A stretch of DNA of 64,000 nt. Origin: Antarcticimicrobium sediminis (GTDB taxonomy: Bacteria; Pseudomonadota; Alphaproteobacteria; Rhodobacterales; Rhodobacteraceae). A program made the translations under genes and the position numbers. Positions 18,825 to 26,041 of this stretch are shown piece by piece. Position 1 is the stretch's first letter; each line of letters opens with the position of its first letter. Under the pieces are notes generated by a model. It saw only the letters and a program-made list of their open reading frames with translations, was not told the DNA's origin and did not search any database. The stretch spans positions 186,001-250,000 of the forward strand of contig NZ_SMFP01000006.1 of the NCBI RefSeq assembly GCF_004348975.1, written 5' to 3'.

Positions 18825-19334
18825 ATGCCCTGCGCCCTTTGTTCCGCCGACGCGCCCCTGACCGCCTATGCCGTTGCTGGCGGCCCGGCGGATGCGACCG
18901 CCGATCTTTGTGAAACCTGTATTGCCCAGATCGAGGGCGAGCCGGACCCCACCCATTGGCGTTGCCTCTCGGCCTCCATGTGGTCCGAGGTTCCGACGGT
19001 GCAGGTGCTGGCGGCGCGGATGCTGACACGGCTGGCCGATCACGACTGGGCGCGCGATCTCTCCGATCAGCTCTGGCTGGATGACGACACCCGCGCTTGG
19101 GTCGAGAACGTGCCGCAAGAGACCGGGCACAAGGACAGCAACGGCGTCCCGCTGGCACAGGGCGACACCGTGGTTCTGATCAAGGATCTGCCGGTTAAGG
19201 GCGGTGGCTTCACCGCCAAGCGGGGCACGGCGGTGCGCGGCATTTCACTGGTTCACGACAACCCCGCCCATATCGAGGGCCGGGTCGAGGGCCAGCGCAT
19301 TGTCATCCTGACCGAGTTCGTCAAGAAACGCTGA
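18825..19334 (+). CDS. PhnA/YjdM-family zinc-ribbon protein
   Basis: A 169-residue protein with an N-terminal zinc ribbon (Cys3, Cys6, Cys29, Cys32). The C-terminal PhnA domain starts near residue 100 (KDSNGVPLAQGDTV, VKGGGFTAKRGT) and ends in EFVKK, matching E. coli YjdM. It is longer than YjdM because of extra sequence between ribbon and domain. The family name 'alkylphosphonate utilisation' is historical; no phosphonate genes are nearby, so the cellular role is unknown. Confidence 0.85.
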   Translation: MPCALCSADAPLTAYAVAGGPADATADLCETCIAQIEGEPDPTHWRCLSASMWSEVPTVQVLAARMLTRLADHDWARDLSDQLWLDDDTRAWVENVPQETGHKDSNGVPLAQGDTVVLIKDLPVKGGGFTAKRGTAVRGISLVHDNPAHIEGRVEGQRIVILTEFVKKR

Positions 19335-19365
19335 CCCCGCATACCGGGAAACGATCCGGGGACGA

Positions 19366-19503
19366 TCAGAGCTTTTTCTGAACGTCCTCGGCCACGTCCT
19401 CGATCGCGCCGCCGGCCTTCTTCAGGTCACGGCCCGCGCCCTTGGTGGTCTCACAGGCTGTCAGCGCCAACAGCGCCAAGCCAAAAACAAACAGTCGCGT
19501 CAT
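19366..19503 (-). CDS. Entericidin A/B-like small lipoprotein
   Basis: A 45-residue protein starting MTRLFVFGLALLALTAC, a lipoprotein signal with lipobox LTAC. The short mature part TTKGAGRDLKKAGGAIED resembles entericidin EcnA/EcnB. The frame is open back to 19752, but the ATG at 19503 with GGAG nine bases upstream gives the lipoprotein. Entericidins are small envelope lipoproteins with toxin/antidote names in enterics; the role in this lineage is unknown. It converges on the PhnA-like gene, 31 bp apart. Confidence 0.75.
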   Translation of the reverse strand: MTRLFVFGLALLALTACETTKGAGRDLKKAGGAIEDVAEDVQKKL

Positions 19504-19623
19504 CGCATTTCTCCATCCGCTCGCATTGTCCCGGATATAGGCCCTGTGCCTGCCACTCGGCAAGCGGCATCGGCGGCGCGCCGCGGATCTCTGCCGCGTG
19601 GCACCGGGGCAACCCACCTCCAT

Positions 19624-19639
19624 ATTCAAATATTCATAA
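19624..19639 (+). promoter_or_regulatory. Candidate SoxR/SqrR operator A (upstream of dsrE-like gene)
   Basis: ATTCAAATATTCATAA matches the soxS-soxV intergenic site (ATTCACATATTCAGAT) at 13 of 16 positions. It lies 60 bp before the DsrE-like start. Confidence 0.55.
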
Positions 19640-19699
19640 AATGCTATGGGACTGCGGCAAAGTGTCCTATCCTTCCCCCACAACAGGGGAGGAACCCAT

Positions 19700-20143
19700 A
19701 TGAAACACCTGCTATCCGCCGCCGCGCTCGCGCTTGGCCTGACCACTTTCACCGGCGCCGCCTTGGCCGAGGGGCAAACCCATCACATCGCTTTTCATAT
19801 CGATCAGAACGATCCCAAGCTGATGAACATCACGCTGAACAACGTCGCCAATGTGACCAGCTATTATCACGAGCATGGCGACACGGCGGTGATCGAAGTG
19901 GTGGCCTATGGCCCCGGCCTGAACATGTTCGTCGTCGGCAAAAGCCCGGTTGCCGACCGGATCTCAGCGATGCATCTGGAGGTCGAGGATCTCACCTTCT
20001 CCGCCTGCGGCAACACCCTGCGCAACATGAGCGCGAAGCTCGGCAAAGAGATCGAGCTGCTTGACGAGACCGGGGTCGTGCCGTCCGGCGTGGTGCGTCT
20101 GGTCGAGCTGCAAGAGCAGGGCTATGCCTATATCCGGCCCTGA
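19700..20143 (+). CDS. Periplasmic DsrE-family protein
   Basis: A 147-residue protein with a clear signal peptide (MKHLLSAAALALGLTTFTG-ALA) and a DsrE-like domain. The conserved cysteine is in the segment LTFSACGNTL near residue 100. DsrE proteins handle sulfur as cysteine persulfide in sulfur-oxidation relays; this one would act in the periplasm. The start ATG at 19700 has GGGGAGGA upstream. It neighbours, but converges on, an SQR-like gene, and a candidate SoxR/SqrR operator precedes it, which supports a sulfide/persulfide role. The actual sulfur donor and acceptor are unknown. Confidence 0.82.
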   Translation: MKHLLSAAALALGLTTFTGAALAEGQTHHIAFHIDQNDPKLMNITLNNVANVTSYYHEHGDTAVIEVVAYGPGLNMFVVGKSPVADRISAMHLEVEDLTFSACGNTLRNMSAKLGKEIELLDETGVVPSGVVRLVELQEQGYAYIRP

Positions 20144-20353
20144 TCGGCTGCGCTGAGCGGCTCTCCCTCGGGGCGCCACGGCAGACCCGTTCGCGCCCTG
20201 GACATGGGCTTTTGCGGATCGCGCCCCAACGCGGGCGCGGTCCTCAACAAGACGATTGGGCGTTCTGAGCCCGGTTCATCCATTTTCCGCAGTGCCCAAC
20301 CACTTGGTCCCGCGTTGCGCGACAGTCCGCTCTGCCCGCGTACCCCCCCGCGC

Positions 20354-21481
20354 TCAGCGGTAGGCGCGCAGGTAGTAATGTTCAAACGCAAGCTTCATCC
20401 AGTGGAACGGCTTGAAACCGGGCAGGGCGAGGCTGATCCGCTTGGTCCGGAACACCAGCATCCCGGTGCTCAGCGTGTCCATGATGCAGATGAGTTCGGC
20501 CTTGAACGCCGTCGTCGGCTGCCCTCCCGCCAGCACAGACGCGATATTCTGCGCGACCGCCTTCGCCTGCAGATCCGCCTGGTGCGCCTGCTTGGCCAGC
20601 CAGTCGGGCCCCGGATAGCTGCCCGCGTCGCCCGCGACCCACAGATTGGCGTGGCCTGTGACCTGACAGGTCGCGTCGGCCTGCACCATGCCGCCGGGCG
20701 ACAGCGGCAGGCTTGCATTCTCCAGCCACTGGGGGCCGGTCATGCCGGGTTGGAACAGGATCAGGTCGGCCTCGATCTCGCCACCCTCGGTCACGACCTT
20801 GCGTTCCTCAATCCGCACCATCTTGTGCCCCAGATGGGTCTCTATCCCGCGCTTCTTCATCTCGGCCAGCAGGCCATCCACCGCCTTCGCACCCAGCCGT
20901 TGGCCGGGCCGTGGCGAGGGGTTGTAGAACACAAGCCGGAACGCGTCGCGCCTGCCTTGACGGCGCAGCAAGCTGTCGATGATGAACAGGAATTCGAACA
21001 TCGGCCCGCCGCGCATCGCGCCGGGTTCGTTCGGGTTGGTGGCAAAGCCCACCGCGATGGTGCCGCCCTGCAACTCGGCCAGCTTGCGCTCGATCGCTTC
21101 GCCTGCGGCGATGCCCTGGCACGGGATGATCGCGTGTTCGATACCCGGCAGCTTGCGGATGAACCGCCCGCCGGTGGCGATGATGACGTGATCGGCCTGA
21201 ACCGGCCCCTGATCGGTTTCAATCGTGCGCCCGTCGGCCGAAAGACCGGTGACCGAGGCGTTCAGGTGGTGCACCCCGTGGCGCGCGAAGAACGGAGCAA
21301 GCGCGATGCGCAGCCCCGCGCCGTTGCGCAGCCCGGCCGGGATCCAGATCGTCGAGGGCAGGTAATGCAACTCGTCGCGCGGCGAGATAACGGTGATTTC
21401 GGCAGCGACCTTGCGCTTGCGCAAGGCGCGCACTGCGGTCAATGCGGCGAAACCCGATCCGAGGATGGCGATCTGGGTCAT
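20354..21481 (-). CDS. Sulfide:quinone oxidoreductase-like FAD protein
   Basis: A 375-residue FAD protein of the SQR/flavocytochrome c sulfide dehydrogenase family. The N-terminal FAD motif is ILGSGFAALTA; WVAGDAGSYPGP lies near the C-terminus. Two candidate catalytic cysteines are visible, Cys121 (IIPCQG) and Cys332 (ELICIMD). The middle cysteine of classical SQRs is absent: the matching segment reads MRGGPMFEFLF. There is no signal peptide. Most likely it oxidises sulfide or a persulfide at the membrane and reduces quinone, but the missing cysteine means another disulfide oxidoreductase activity is possible. A candidate operator precedes it. Confidence 0.78.
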   Translation of the reverse strand: MTQIAILGSGFAALTAVRALRKRKVAAEITVISPRDELHYLPSTIWIPAGLRNGAGLRIALAPFFARHGVHHLNASVTGLSADGRTIETDQGPVQADHVIIATGGRFIRKLPGIEHAIIPCQGIAAGEAIERKLAELQGGTIAVGFATNPNEPGAMRGGPMFEFLFIIDSLLRRQGRRDAFRLVFYNPSPRPGQRLGAKAVDGLLAEMKKRGIETHLGHKMVRIEERKVVTEGGEIEADLILFQPGMTGPQWLENASLPLSPGGMVQADATCQVTGHANLWVAGDAGSYPGPDWLAKQAHQADLQAKAVAQNIASVLAGGQPTTAFKAELICIMDTLSTGMLVFRTKRISLALPGFKPFHWMKLAFEHYYLRAYR

Positions 21482-21841
21482 GGGAACGGTCCTTTGAAGT
21501 GACTACCTATCATAATCGATATTCTGAATGTATATTTTTGCGCGACGAGTCAATGCGGCGATTTGGGCAAAGGAACAAAGCCCTTGTCTGATCGTGCTCA
21601 TGGGACCCGCATTTGCCGGCAAGCACGCTTGATCCTGCCGGCTGTTCTTGTCTCGCGCGGGCGCATCCCCCCGGCGCCGGCGCGGTGTTGATTTGGCAGG
21701 ACAAGGACATGACCTGGCTTGCGCAAATCTGCGTCGCACGCATCACTCGCTTCAACGCCCTCTCAACTGACCCGTGGATGTCCCATAGATCACATTCAAA
21801 CCTTGGGCGGATGCGGTTGCCCGGTGGCTTGGAACTGGTCT
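21482..21841. other. Upstream region of the SQR-like gene; no gene seen
   Basis: This 360-bp gap carries the AT-rich SQR promoter region with operator B (21514-21529). The rest is GC-rich sequence in which I see no supported gene. It includes GC-rich self-complementary runs around 21660-21690. Confidence 0.5.
21514..21529 (-). promoter_or_regulatory. Candidate SoxR/SqrR operator B (upstream of SQR-like gene)
   Basis: On the minus strand this is ATTCAGAATATCGATT, one mismatch from ATTC-N8-GAAT. It lies about 33 bp before the SQR-like start codon, in promoter position. Confidence 0.55.
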
Positions 21842-22303
21842 CTATGGGGTTGCTGGCCTGGGCGTCAGTTTGAGCCGTTTCGCCGCTTGCCCCACGGCTT
21901 CGATTGCAGGCAACGAGGGGTTTGATGCACATACGTCGGAAAATTTAGCGAAGAAGTCAGACTCCAGCCCAGCCGTTGAAATTGAAAATGGCTTGGATAG
22001 GTCGAACGCTCTTAAATCATTGTCCCGAATAAATTTTTTCATCAAAATGACAAATGGCAAGACCTCGTCTTTTGGCAGCCCAAGATCGTCCTCAAAAGCA
22101 CCGGTTCTGCGGTAGTGGGCGATTGAGGCATCGTGATATGCAAAAATGACCTCCTCATGCTTCTCACCAAGTTCTTCGCAAGTTAACCCGATGAGGTCAT
22201 CTTCGGTGTAGTGCCTTATTTGGGAGAAATTCGGCCAAACGTACACGGCCAAGAGCGCAGCACAAATGCACAAAAACAAACAGATGCTGACGAATATTTT
22301 CAT
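21842..22303 (-). CDS. Hypothetical secreted protein, possibly HdeA-like fold; AT-rich
   Basis: A 153-residue protein with an N-terminal hydrophobic segment (MKIFVSICLFLCICAALLAV) that is either a signal peptide or a membrane anchor. The mature part has one LTCEEL cysteine and one VCASNP cysteine, spaced roughly as in HdeA-type periplasmic chaperones. Similarity beyond this pattern is not established. Codon use is visibly AT-richer than in neighbouring genes (many AAA, TTT, ATA-type codons), suggesting recent acquisition. It has no obvious operon partner. Confidence 0.55.
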   Translation of the reverse strand: MKIFVSICLFLCICAALLAVYVWPNFSQIRHYTEDDLIGLTCEELGEKHEEVIFAYHDASIAHYRRTGAFEDDLGLPKDEVLPFVILMKKFIRDNDLRAFDLSKPFSISTAGLESDFFAKFSDVCASNPSLPAIEAVGQAAKRLKLTPRPATP

Positions 22304-22386
22304 CCGGTAAAGTAGGCCGTATCAAGCCCCCCTGTCAAAACCCCCGGGTGTGGGGCGCACCCGTTTTCCGGCCTGTCTTCCCGCTT

Positions 22387-22478
22387 TGCACAAAACGGCG
22401 CAGAAACTCCCCAACCGGGCGGTTTCAGCGCGGGCGGGCCCGTGGGGGACTGCACAAAACCGCCCCGAAACGCCCCAA
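22387..22478. repeat. Imperfect 28-bp direct repeat, 64-bp period
   Basis: Two copies, 22387-22414 and 22451-22478, both start TGCACAAAAC and end CCCCAA. They agree at 24 of 28 positions. They lie between the divergently placed hypothetical gene and the small membrane protein gene. Confidence 0.65.
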
Positions 22479-22533
22479 TCCGACCTGAGCCAGATCAAGG
22501 CGCGGGCCCGTCCCACAGTCTAAATCGGGGGGC

Positions 22534-22716
22534 ATGAGCCACCTCGTCCTGATCCTGCACCTGTTCATCGGCGCGACCCTTGCCGGGGTCGGCATCGTCG
22601 TTCTGCTTGTCGCCGGGGGTGGCAGCGGCTGGTCTCTGGCTGCTGCCGTGGTCCTCGGGTTCGCCGTGGCCTTCCCTATCGCCCTCGCCCTTGCCCGCGC
22701 GATGGGAGAAGATTAA
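22534..22716 (+). CDS. Small membrane protein
   Basis: A 60-residue protein made almost entirely of two hydrophobic helices separated by GGGSG, ending ARAMGED. Similar small proteins in Rhodobacterales are, as I recall, often misnamed CTP synthetase; this one has no enzyme domain. The start has a GGGGGG run upstream. It converges on znuB. Function unknown. Confidence 0.65.
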   Translation: MSHLVLILHLFIGATLAGVGIVVLLVAGGGSGWSLAAAVVLGFAVAFPIALALARAMGED

Positions 22717-22746
22717 CGCACTGGTTTAAATATGAAATAACGCGGA

Positions 22747-23547
22747 TCAGCCGCGCTTGCGCAACCCGCCAAACAGGCTCGTCAGCACGAAAAGCAGCGC
22801 AGCCGTGCATACGATGCTGGGCCCGGTCGGCGTGTCAAAGACAAAGGCCGCCCAAAGCCCCCCCAGTGCCGAGACCGCCCCCAGCCCGGCCGCCCCCGCC
22901 GCCATTCCCTCCGGCGTTGCAGCCAAAGGCCGCGCCGCCGCCGGCGGGATCACCAGTAGCGCCGCGATCAACAAAACACCGACAACCTTGATCGCCACCG
23001 CCACCACGACGGCCAGCGCGAGGGTCAGGACAAGCTCTTCTCGGCGCGGGTCGATCCCACTGGCGCGGGCTAGATCTGGGTTCAGGGTGGACAGCAACAA
23101 CCCCGGCCAGCGCCACGCGGTCAGCGCCACGACCAGCACGGCGCCGCCCCATATTGTGGCAAGATCCCAACGGGTTACCGCCAGAATGTCGCCAAAGAGA
23201 AAGGCCATGAGGTCCAGCCGCACATCGGCCAGAAGTGTCACGGCGACCATCCCGGCGGCCAGCGCGGTATGCGACATCACCCCCAGCGCGGTGTCCATGG
23301 CAAAGCCCCGTCCAGTCATCGCCGAGACCGCCAGCGCCATCAGCAGCGCGGCGGCCAGCACCGCCGGCATCACCGCCAGCCCCAGCCCCAGCGCGAAGGC
23401 CACTCCAAGGATTGCCGCATGCGCCGTTGCTTCGCCGAAATAGGCCATCCGTCGCCAGACCACGAAACAGCCCAGCGGCGCGGCGGCCAGCGCAACGCCC
23501 AGCCCGGCCAGCGCCGCGCGTACCAGAAAATCGTCCAGAAAATTCAT
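22747..23547 (-). CDS. znuB: Zinc ABC transporter permease ZnuB
   Basis: A 266-residue integral membrane protein of the ABC-3 family. Typical segments are WRRMAYFGEATAHAAILGVA near residue 32 and FLFGDILAV in the middle. It forms the inner-membrane channel for zinc imported by ZnuA with ZnuC as ATPase. Its ATG overlaps the znuC stop (ATGA). It ends the minus-strand zur-znuC-znuB operon. Confidence 0.93.
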   Translation of the reverse strand: MNFLDDFLVRAALAGLGVALAAAPLGCFVVWRRMAYFGEATAHAAILGVAFALGLGLAVMPAVLAAALLMALAVSAMTGRGFAMDTALGVMSHTALAAGMVAVTLLADVRLDLMAFLFGDILAVTRWDLATIWGGAVLVVALTAWRWPGLLLSTLNPDLARASGIDPRREELVLTLALAVVVAVAIKVVGVLLIAALLVIPPAAARPLAATPEGMAAGAAGLGAVSALGGLWAAFVFDTPTGPSIVCTAALLFVLTSLFGGLRKRG

Positions 23548-24320
23548 CCTTCGGCGCCCTCGTCGCTGTGGTCGTGGCTGTGGTCGTGGCTGTGTCCGTC
23601 GTCAGGGTCGTGCTCATGGCTGTGCTGGTGCCGGTAAAGCGCCAGCGCCCCCTTGGTGCCGGTGCCGAAAAGGGCGCGGTATTCCGGTGCATCGGCAACG
23701 ATTTCCGGTGTGCCCTGACAGCAGATATGACCGTTCAGGCAGATCACCCGGTCCGAGGCTGCCATCACCACATGCAGGTCATGGCTGATCATCAGCACGG
23801 CACAACCAAGATCTTGGCGAACTTCTTCGATCCGGCGATAAAAGGCTGCTGCACCGGGTTGGTCGAGCCCCTGCGTGGCCTCGTCCAGCAACAGCAGTTG
23901 CGGCTGTTCCAGCAGCGCGCGGGCCAGCAAAACGCGTTGGAACTGACCACCCGACAGGTCGGTCATCTGCCGGTCGGCCAACCCCGGCGCACCGGCATGA
24001 TCCAGCACGCGGTCGGCTTCGGCCGTGCTGATCCGGTGCGGCAGCCCAAGAAAACGGCGTACCGTCATCGGCATCGAGCGGTCAATGGCCAGCTTTTGCG
24101 GCACATAGCCAACGCGCAGCCCCGGTGCCCGTTCGATGCGACCGGCCGAGGGCGTGATCGCCCCGATCAGCGCCCGCAGAAAGGTAGATTTTCCCGACCC
24201 GTTGGGCCCGACCACGGTGACGATTTCGCCGGCGGTGATCTCGACATTCACAGCGTCCAGAATCACCCGCCCGCCCAAACGGACGGACAGGTCCCGGGCG
24301 GCGATCAGCGGCGCGCTCAT
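23544..24320 (-). CDS. znuC: Zinc ABC transporter ATP-binding protein ZnuC
   Basis: A 258-residue ATPase with Walker A GPNGSGKST (about residue 36), signature LSGGQFQRV and Walker B LLLLDEATQGL. The C-terminal tail is rich in histidine and aspartate (HSHEHDPDDGHSHDHSHD), a plausible zinc buffer at the cytoplasmic face. The frame is open to 24458, but the ATG at 24320 gives the family N-terminus and overlaps the zur stop (ATGA). Operon order is zur-znuC-znuB, divergent from znuA. Confidence 0.93.
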   Translation of the reverse strand: MSAPLIAARDLSVRLGGRVILDAVNVEITAGEIVTVVGPNGSGKSTFLRALIGAITPSAGRIERAPGLRVGYVPQKLAIDRSMPMTVRRFLGLPHRISTAEADRVLDHAGAPGLADRQMTDLSGGQFQRVLLARALLEQPQLLLLDEATQGLDQPGAAAFYRRIEEVRQDLGCAVLMISHDLHVVMAASDRVICLNGHICCQGTPEIVADAPEYRALFGTGTKGALALYRHQHSHEHDPDDGHSHDHSHDHSDEGAEG

Positions 24321-24832
24321 GCCTCGGCCTCGGCGCAGGTGGGGCAAAGCCCTTCGGCCTCGACCACCACCTTTTCGATCACGAAGCCGGTGGCGCGCGC
24401 CGCATCGCCCAGCCGACCGCCCTCCAACCCGGTTTCGGCCTCGGCCACCGCCTTGCACAGACGACAGATCAGAAAGGCGGGCACGTGATCCTCGCCCGGA
24501 TGGGCGCAGGCGGTATAGGCGTTCATCCGCTCGATTCGATGCGCCAGCCCGTGGCTGGTCAGGAAATCCAGCGCCCGGTAGGCCACCGGCGGCTGCGCGC
24601 CCAACCCCTCGGCGGCAAGGATCTCGAGAATGTCATAGGCCCCCATGGCGCGGTGCCGCTCCAGCAGGATTTCCAGCACCCGGCGGCGGGCCGGGGTGAA
24701 GTTCAGCTTTTGCGCGGCGCACAGATCCTCGGCCGCCTGCACCGCGTCGGCGATGCAGTGGCTGTGGTCATGCCGGTCGAAACCGACCGAGGGCGCGATC
24801 TGGGGGGATGTTCGGGGGGTCGTCTGGGTCAT
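24317..24832 (-). CDS. zur: Zinc uptake regulator Zur (Fur family)
   Basis: A 171-residue Fur-family repressor. It has the DNA-binding winged helix (FTPARRRVLEIL; PPVAYRALDFL) and two CxxC pairs for structural zinc (ICRLC and LCPTC), plus a histidine-rich N-terminus (FDRHDHSHC). With zinc bound it should repress both its own operon and znuA through the two palindromes in the 124-bp divergent spacer. The first gene of its operon, it overlaps znuC by four bases. Confidence 0.9.
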   Translation of the reverse strand: MTQTTPRTSPQIAPSVGFDRHDHSHCIADAVQAAEDLCAAQKLNFTPARRRVLEILLERHRAMGAYDILEILAAEGLGAQPPVAYRALDFLTSHGLAHRIERMNAYTACAHPGEDHVPAFLICRLCKAVAEAETGLEGGRLGDAARATGFVIEKVVVEAEGLCPTCAEAEA

Positions 24833-24864
24833 GGGGCAGGGCCGTTTTCATAGGATTATGGGTT

Positions 24865-24877
24865 GATATAGTATAAC
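24865..24877. promoter_or_regulatory. Zur-box-like palindrome 1
   Basis: GATAT-AGT-ATAAC matches the GTTAT-N3-ATAAC arms with one mismatch. It lies 33 bp before the zur start codon. Confidence 0.7.
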
Positions 24878-24903
24878 AGTATCTGTATCAACAGGCGTTG
24901 GCT

Positions 24904-24916
24904 GTTATGTTATAAC
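24904..24916. promoter_or_regulatory. Zur-box-like palindrome 2
   Basis: GTTAT-GTT-ATAAC is a perfect palindrome apart from its centre. It lies 40 bp before the znuA start, so the two boxes each face one of the divergent genes. Confidence 0.75.
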
Positions 24917-24956
24917 GAACAGATCCAGATGAAGCTTGATAAAGACAGAGGACGCC

Positions 24957-25991
24957 ATGTCGAAACTTCCCCTTTTTGTGACTTTTCTGGCTGTACTGGC
25001 CGGGCCGATCCGGGCCGAGGTGCCGCAGGTGGTCACCGATATTGCGCCGATCCATGCCTTGACCGCGCAGGTGATGGATGGGGTCGGGGTGCCAGAGTTG
25101 CTGGTGCGGCCCGGCCTGTCGCCACACAGCTATGCGCTGCGCCCGTCGCAGGCCCGCGCCTTGCAGGATGCCGATCTGGTGGTCTGGGTCGGCGAGGGGC
25201 TGGCGCCTTGGCTGGAAAAACCGTTGGCGTCGCTCGCCGGGGGCAGCGACATGCTGGAACTGATGGAGGCCGAGGGCACGGTGCGCTTGGCCTATCGGGG
25301 CGCGGAGGATGTGCTGGCGGCGGCTGCGGGCCCCGACGATCACGGTGATCATGCGGATCACGATGGTCACGAAGATCATGGCGACCATGCAGATCACGCC
25401 GCCGAGGCGAGCCATGAGGATCACGACGATCATGACGGCACTGCCGAGGGCGAGGCCGGGCATCACCATACCGGCGCTTATGACCCCCATGCTTGGCTCG
25501 ACCCGCAGAACGGATCGCTCTGGCTTGGTCTGATCGCTGAGCACCTGTCCGCGTTGGACCCGGAACATGCCGAGACCTATCGCGCCAACGCGATTGCGGG
25601 GCAGGCCGAGATTTCCGCTGCCGTGGAGGCGGTCACCGAGGCGCTGCGCCCGATGCAGGGGGTGGCCTTTGTCTCCTATCACGACGCGTTCCAGTATTTT
25701 GAGCGGCGCTTTGGCCTGACGCTGGTGGGCACGGTCACGCCGGGCGATGCCACCGATCCGAGCCCGGCGCAGTTGGCGCAGTTGCGCGACCGGCTGGCGG
25801 ATCTGGGGGTGCGTTGTGCCTTTGCCGAGCCGCAGTTCGACACCCGCCTGTTGCAGGCCGCCGTCGCCGGGCGCGACATCCCGATCCTTGAGCTTGACCC
25901 GCTGGGCCGCGCACATGAGCTGGGTAAGGGGCTGTACCCCGCTCTGATCCGGGATCTGGGCACCGGGTTTGCCGCCTGCGTCGGGGGCTAA
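24957..25991 (+). CDS. znuA: Zinc ABC transporter substrate-binding protein ZnuA
   Basis: A 344-residue periplasmic protein with signal peptide MSKLPLFVTFLAVLAGPIRA. The zinc ligands of the family are visible: His in PGLSPHSYALRPSQ, His in YDPHAWLDP and His in VSYHDAFQYF. Between them lies a histidine/aspartate-rich loop (about residues 120-170, with many HxDH repeats) that marks zinc-specific members. The frame opens upstream at a TTG (24936), but the ATG at 24957 has AGAGGA upstream. Divergent from zur and flanked by Zur-box-like sites. Confidence 0.93.
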   Translation: MSKLPLFVTFLAVLAGPIRAEVPQVVTDIAPIHALTAQVMDGVGVPELLVRPGLSPHSYALRPSQARALQDADLVVWVGEGLAPWLEKPLASLAGGSDMLELMEAEGTVRLAYRGAEDVLAAAAGPDDHGDHADHDGHEDHGDHADHAAEASHEDHDDHDGTAEGEAGHHHTGAYDPHAWLDPQNGSLWLGLIAEHLSALDPEHAETYRANAIAGQAEISAAVEAVTEALRPMQGVAFVSYHDAFQYFERRFGLTLVGTVTPGDATDPSPAQLAQLRDRLADLGVRCAFAEPQFDTRLLQAAVAGRDIPILELDPLGRAHELGKGLYPALIRDLGTGFAACVGG

Positions 25992-26012
25992 ACCCCTTTC
26001 CGAACGGCGGAA

Positions 26013-26041
26013 AAGGCGGGCGATTTGGTGTTGCCCGCCTT
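26013..26041. terminator. Bidirectional terminator between znuA and soxT
   Basis: AAGGCGGGC (26013-26021) and GCCCGCCTT (26033-26041) form a perfect 9-bp stem. On the minus strand it is followed by TTCC, and it overlaps the soxT stop codon. On the plus strand it follows the znuA stop by 22 bp. Confidence 0.65.

Noticed and set aside
20144-20353. Possible gene between the dsrE-like and sqr-like genes
   Set aside because: The open frames there are shadows extending from sqr or dsrE; no ribosome site or family motif was seen.
25309-25490. CRISPR-like or repetitive array suggested by the repeating GATCA/CGATCA pattern in znuA
   Set aside because: It encodes the His/Asp-rich metal loop of ZnuA in frame; the units are irregular and there are no spacers.
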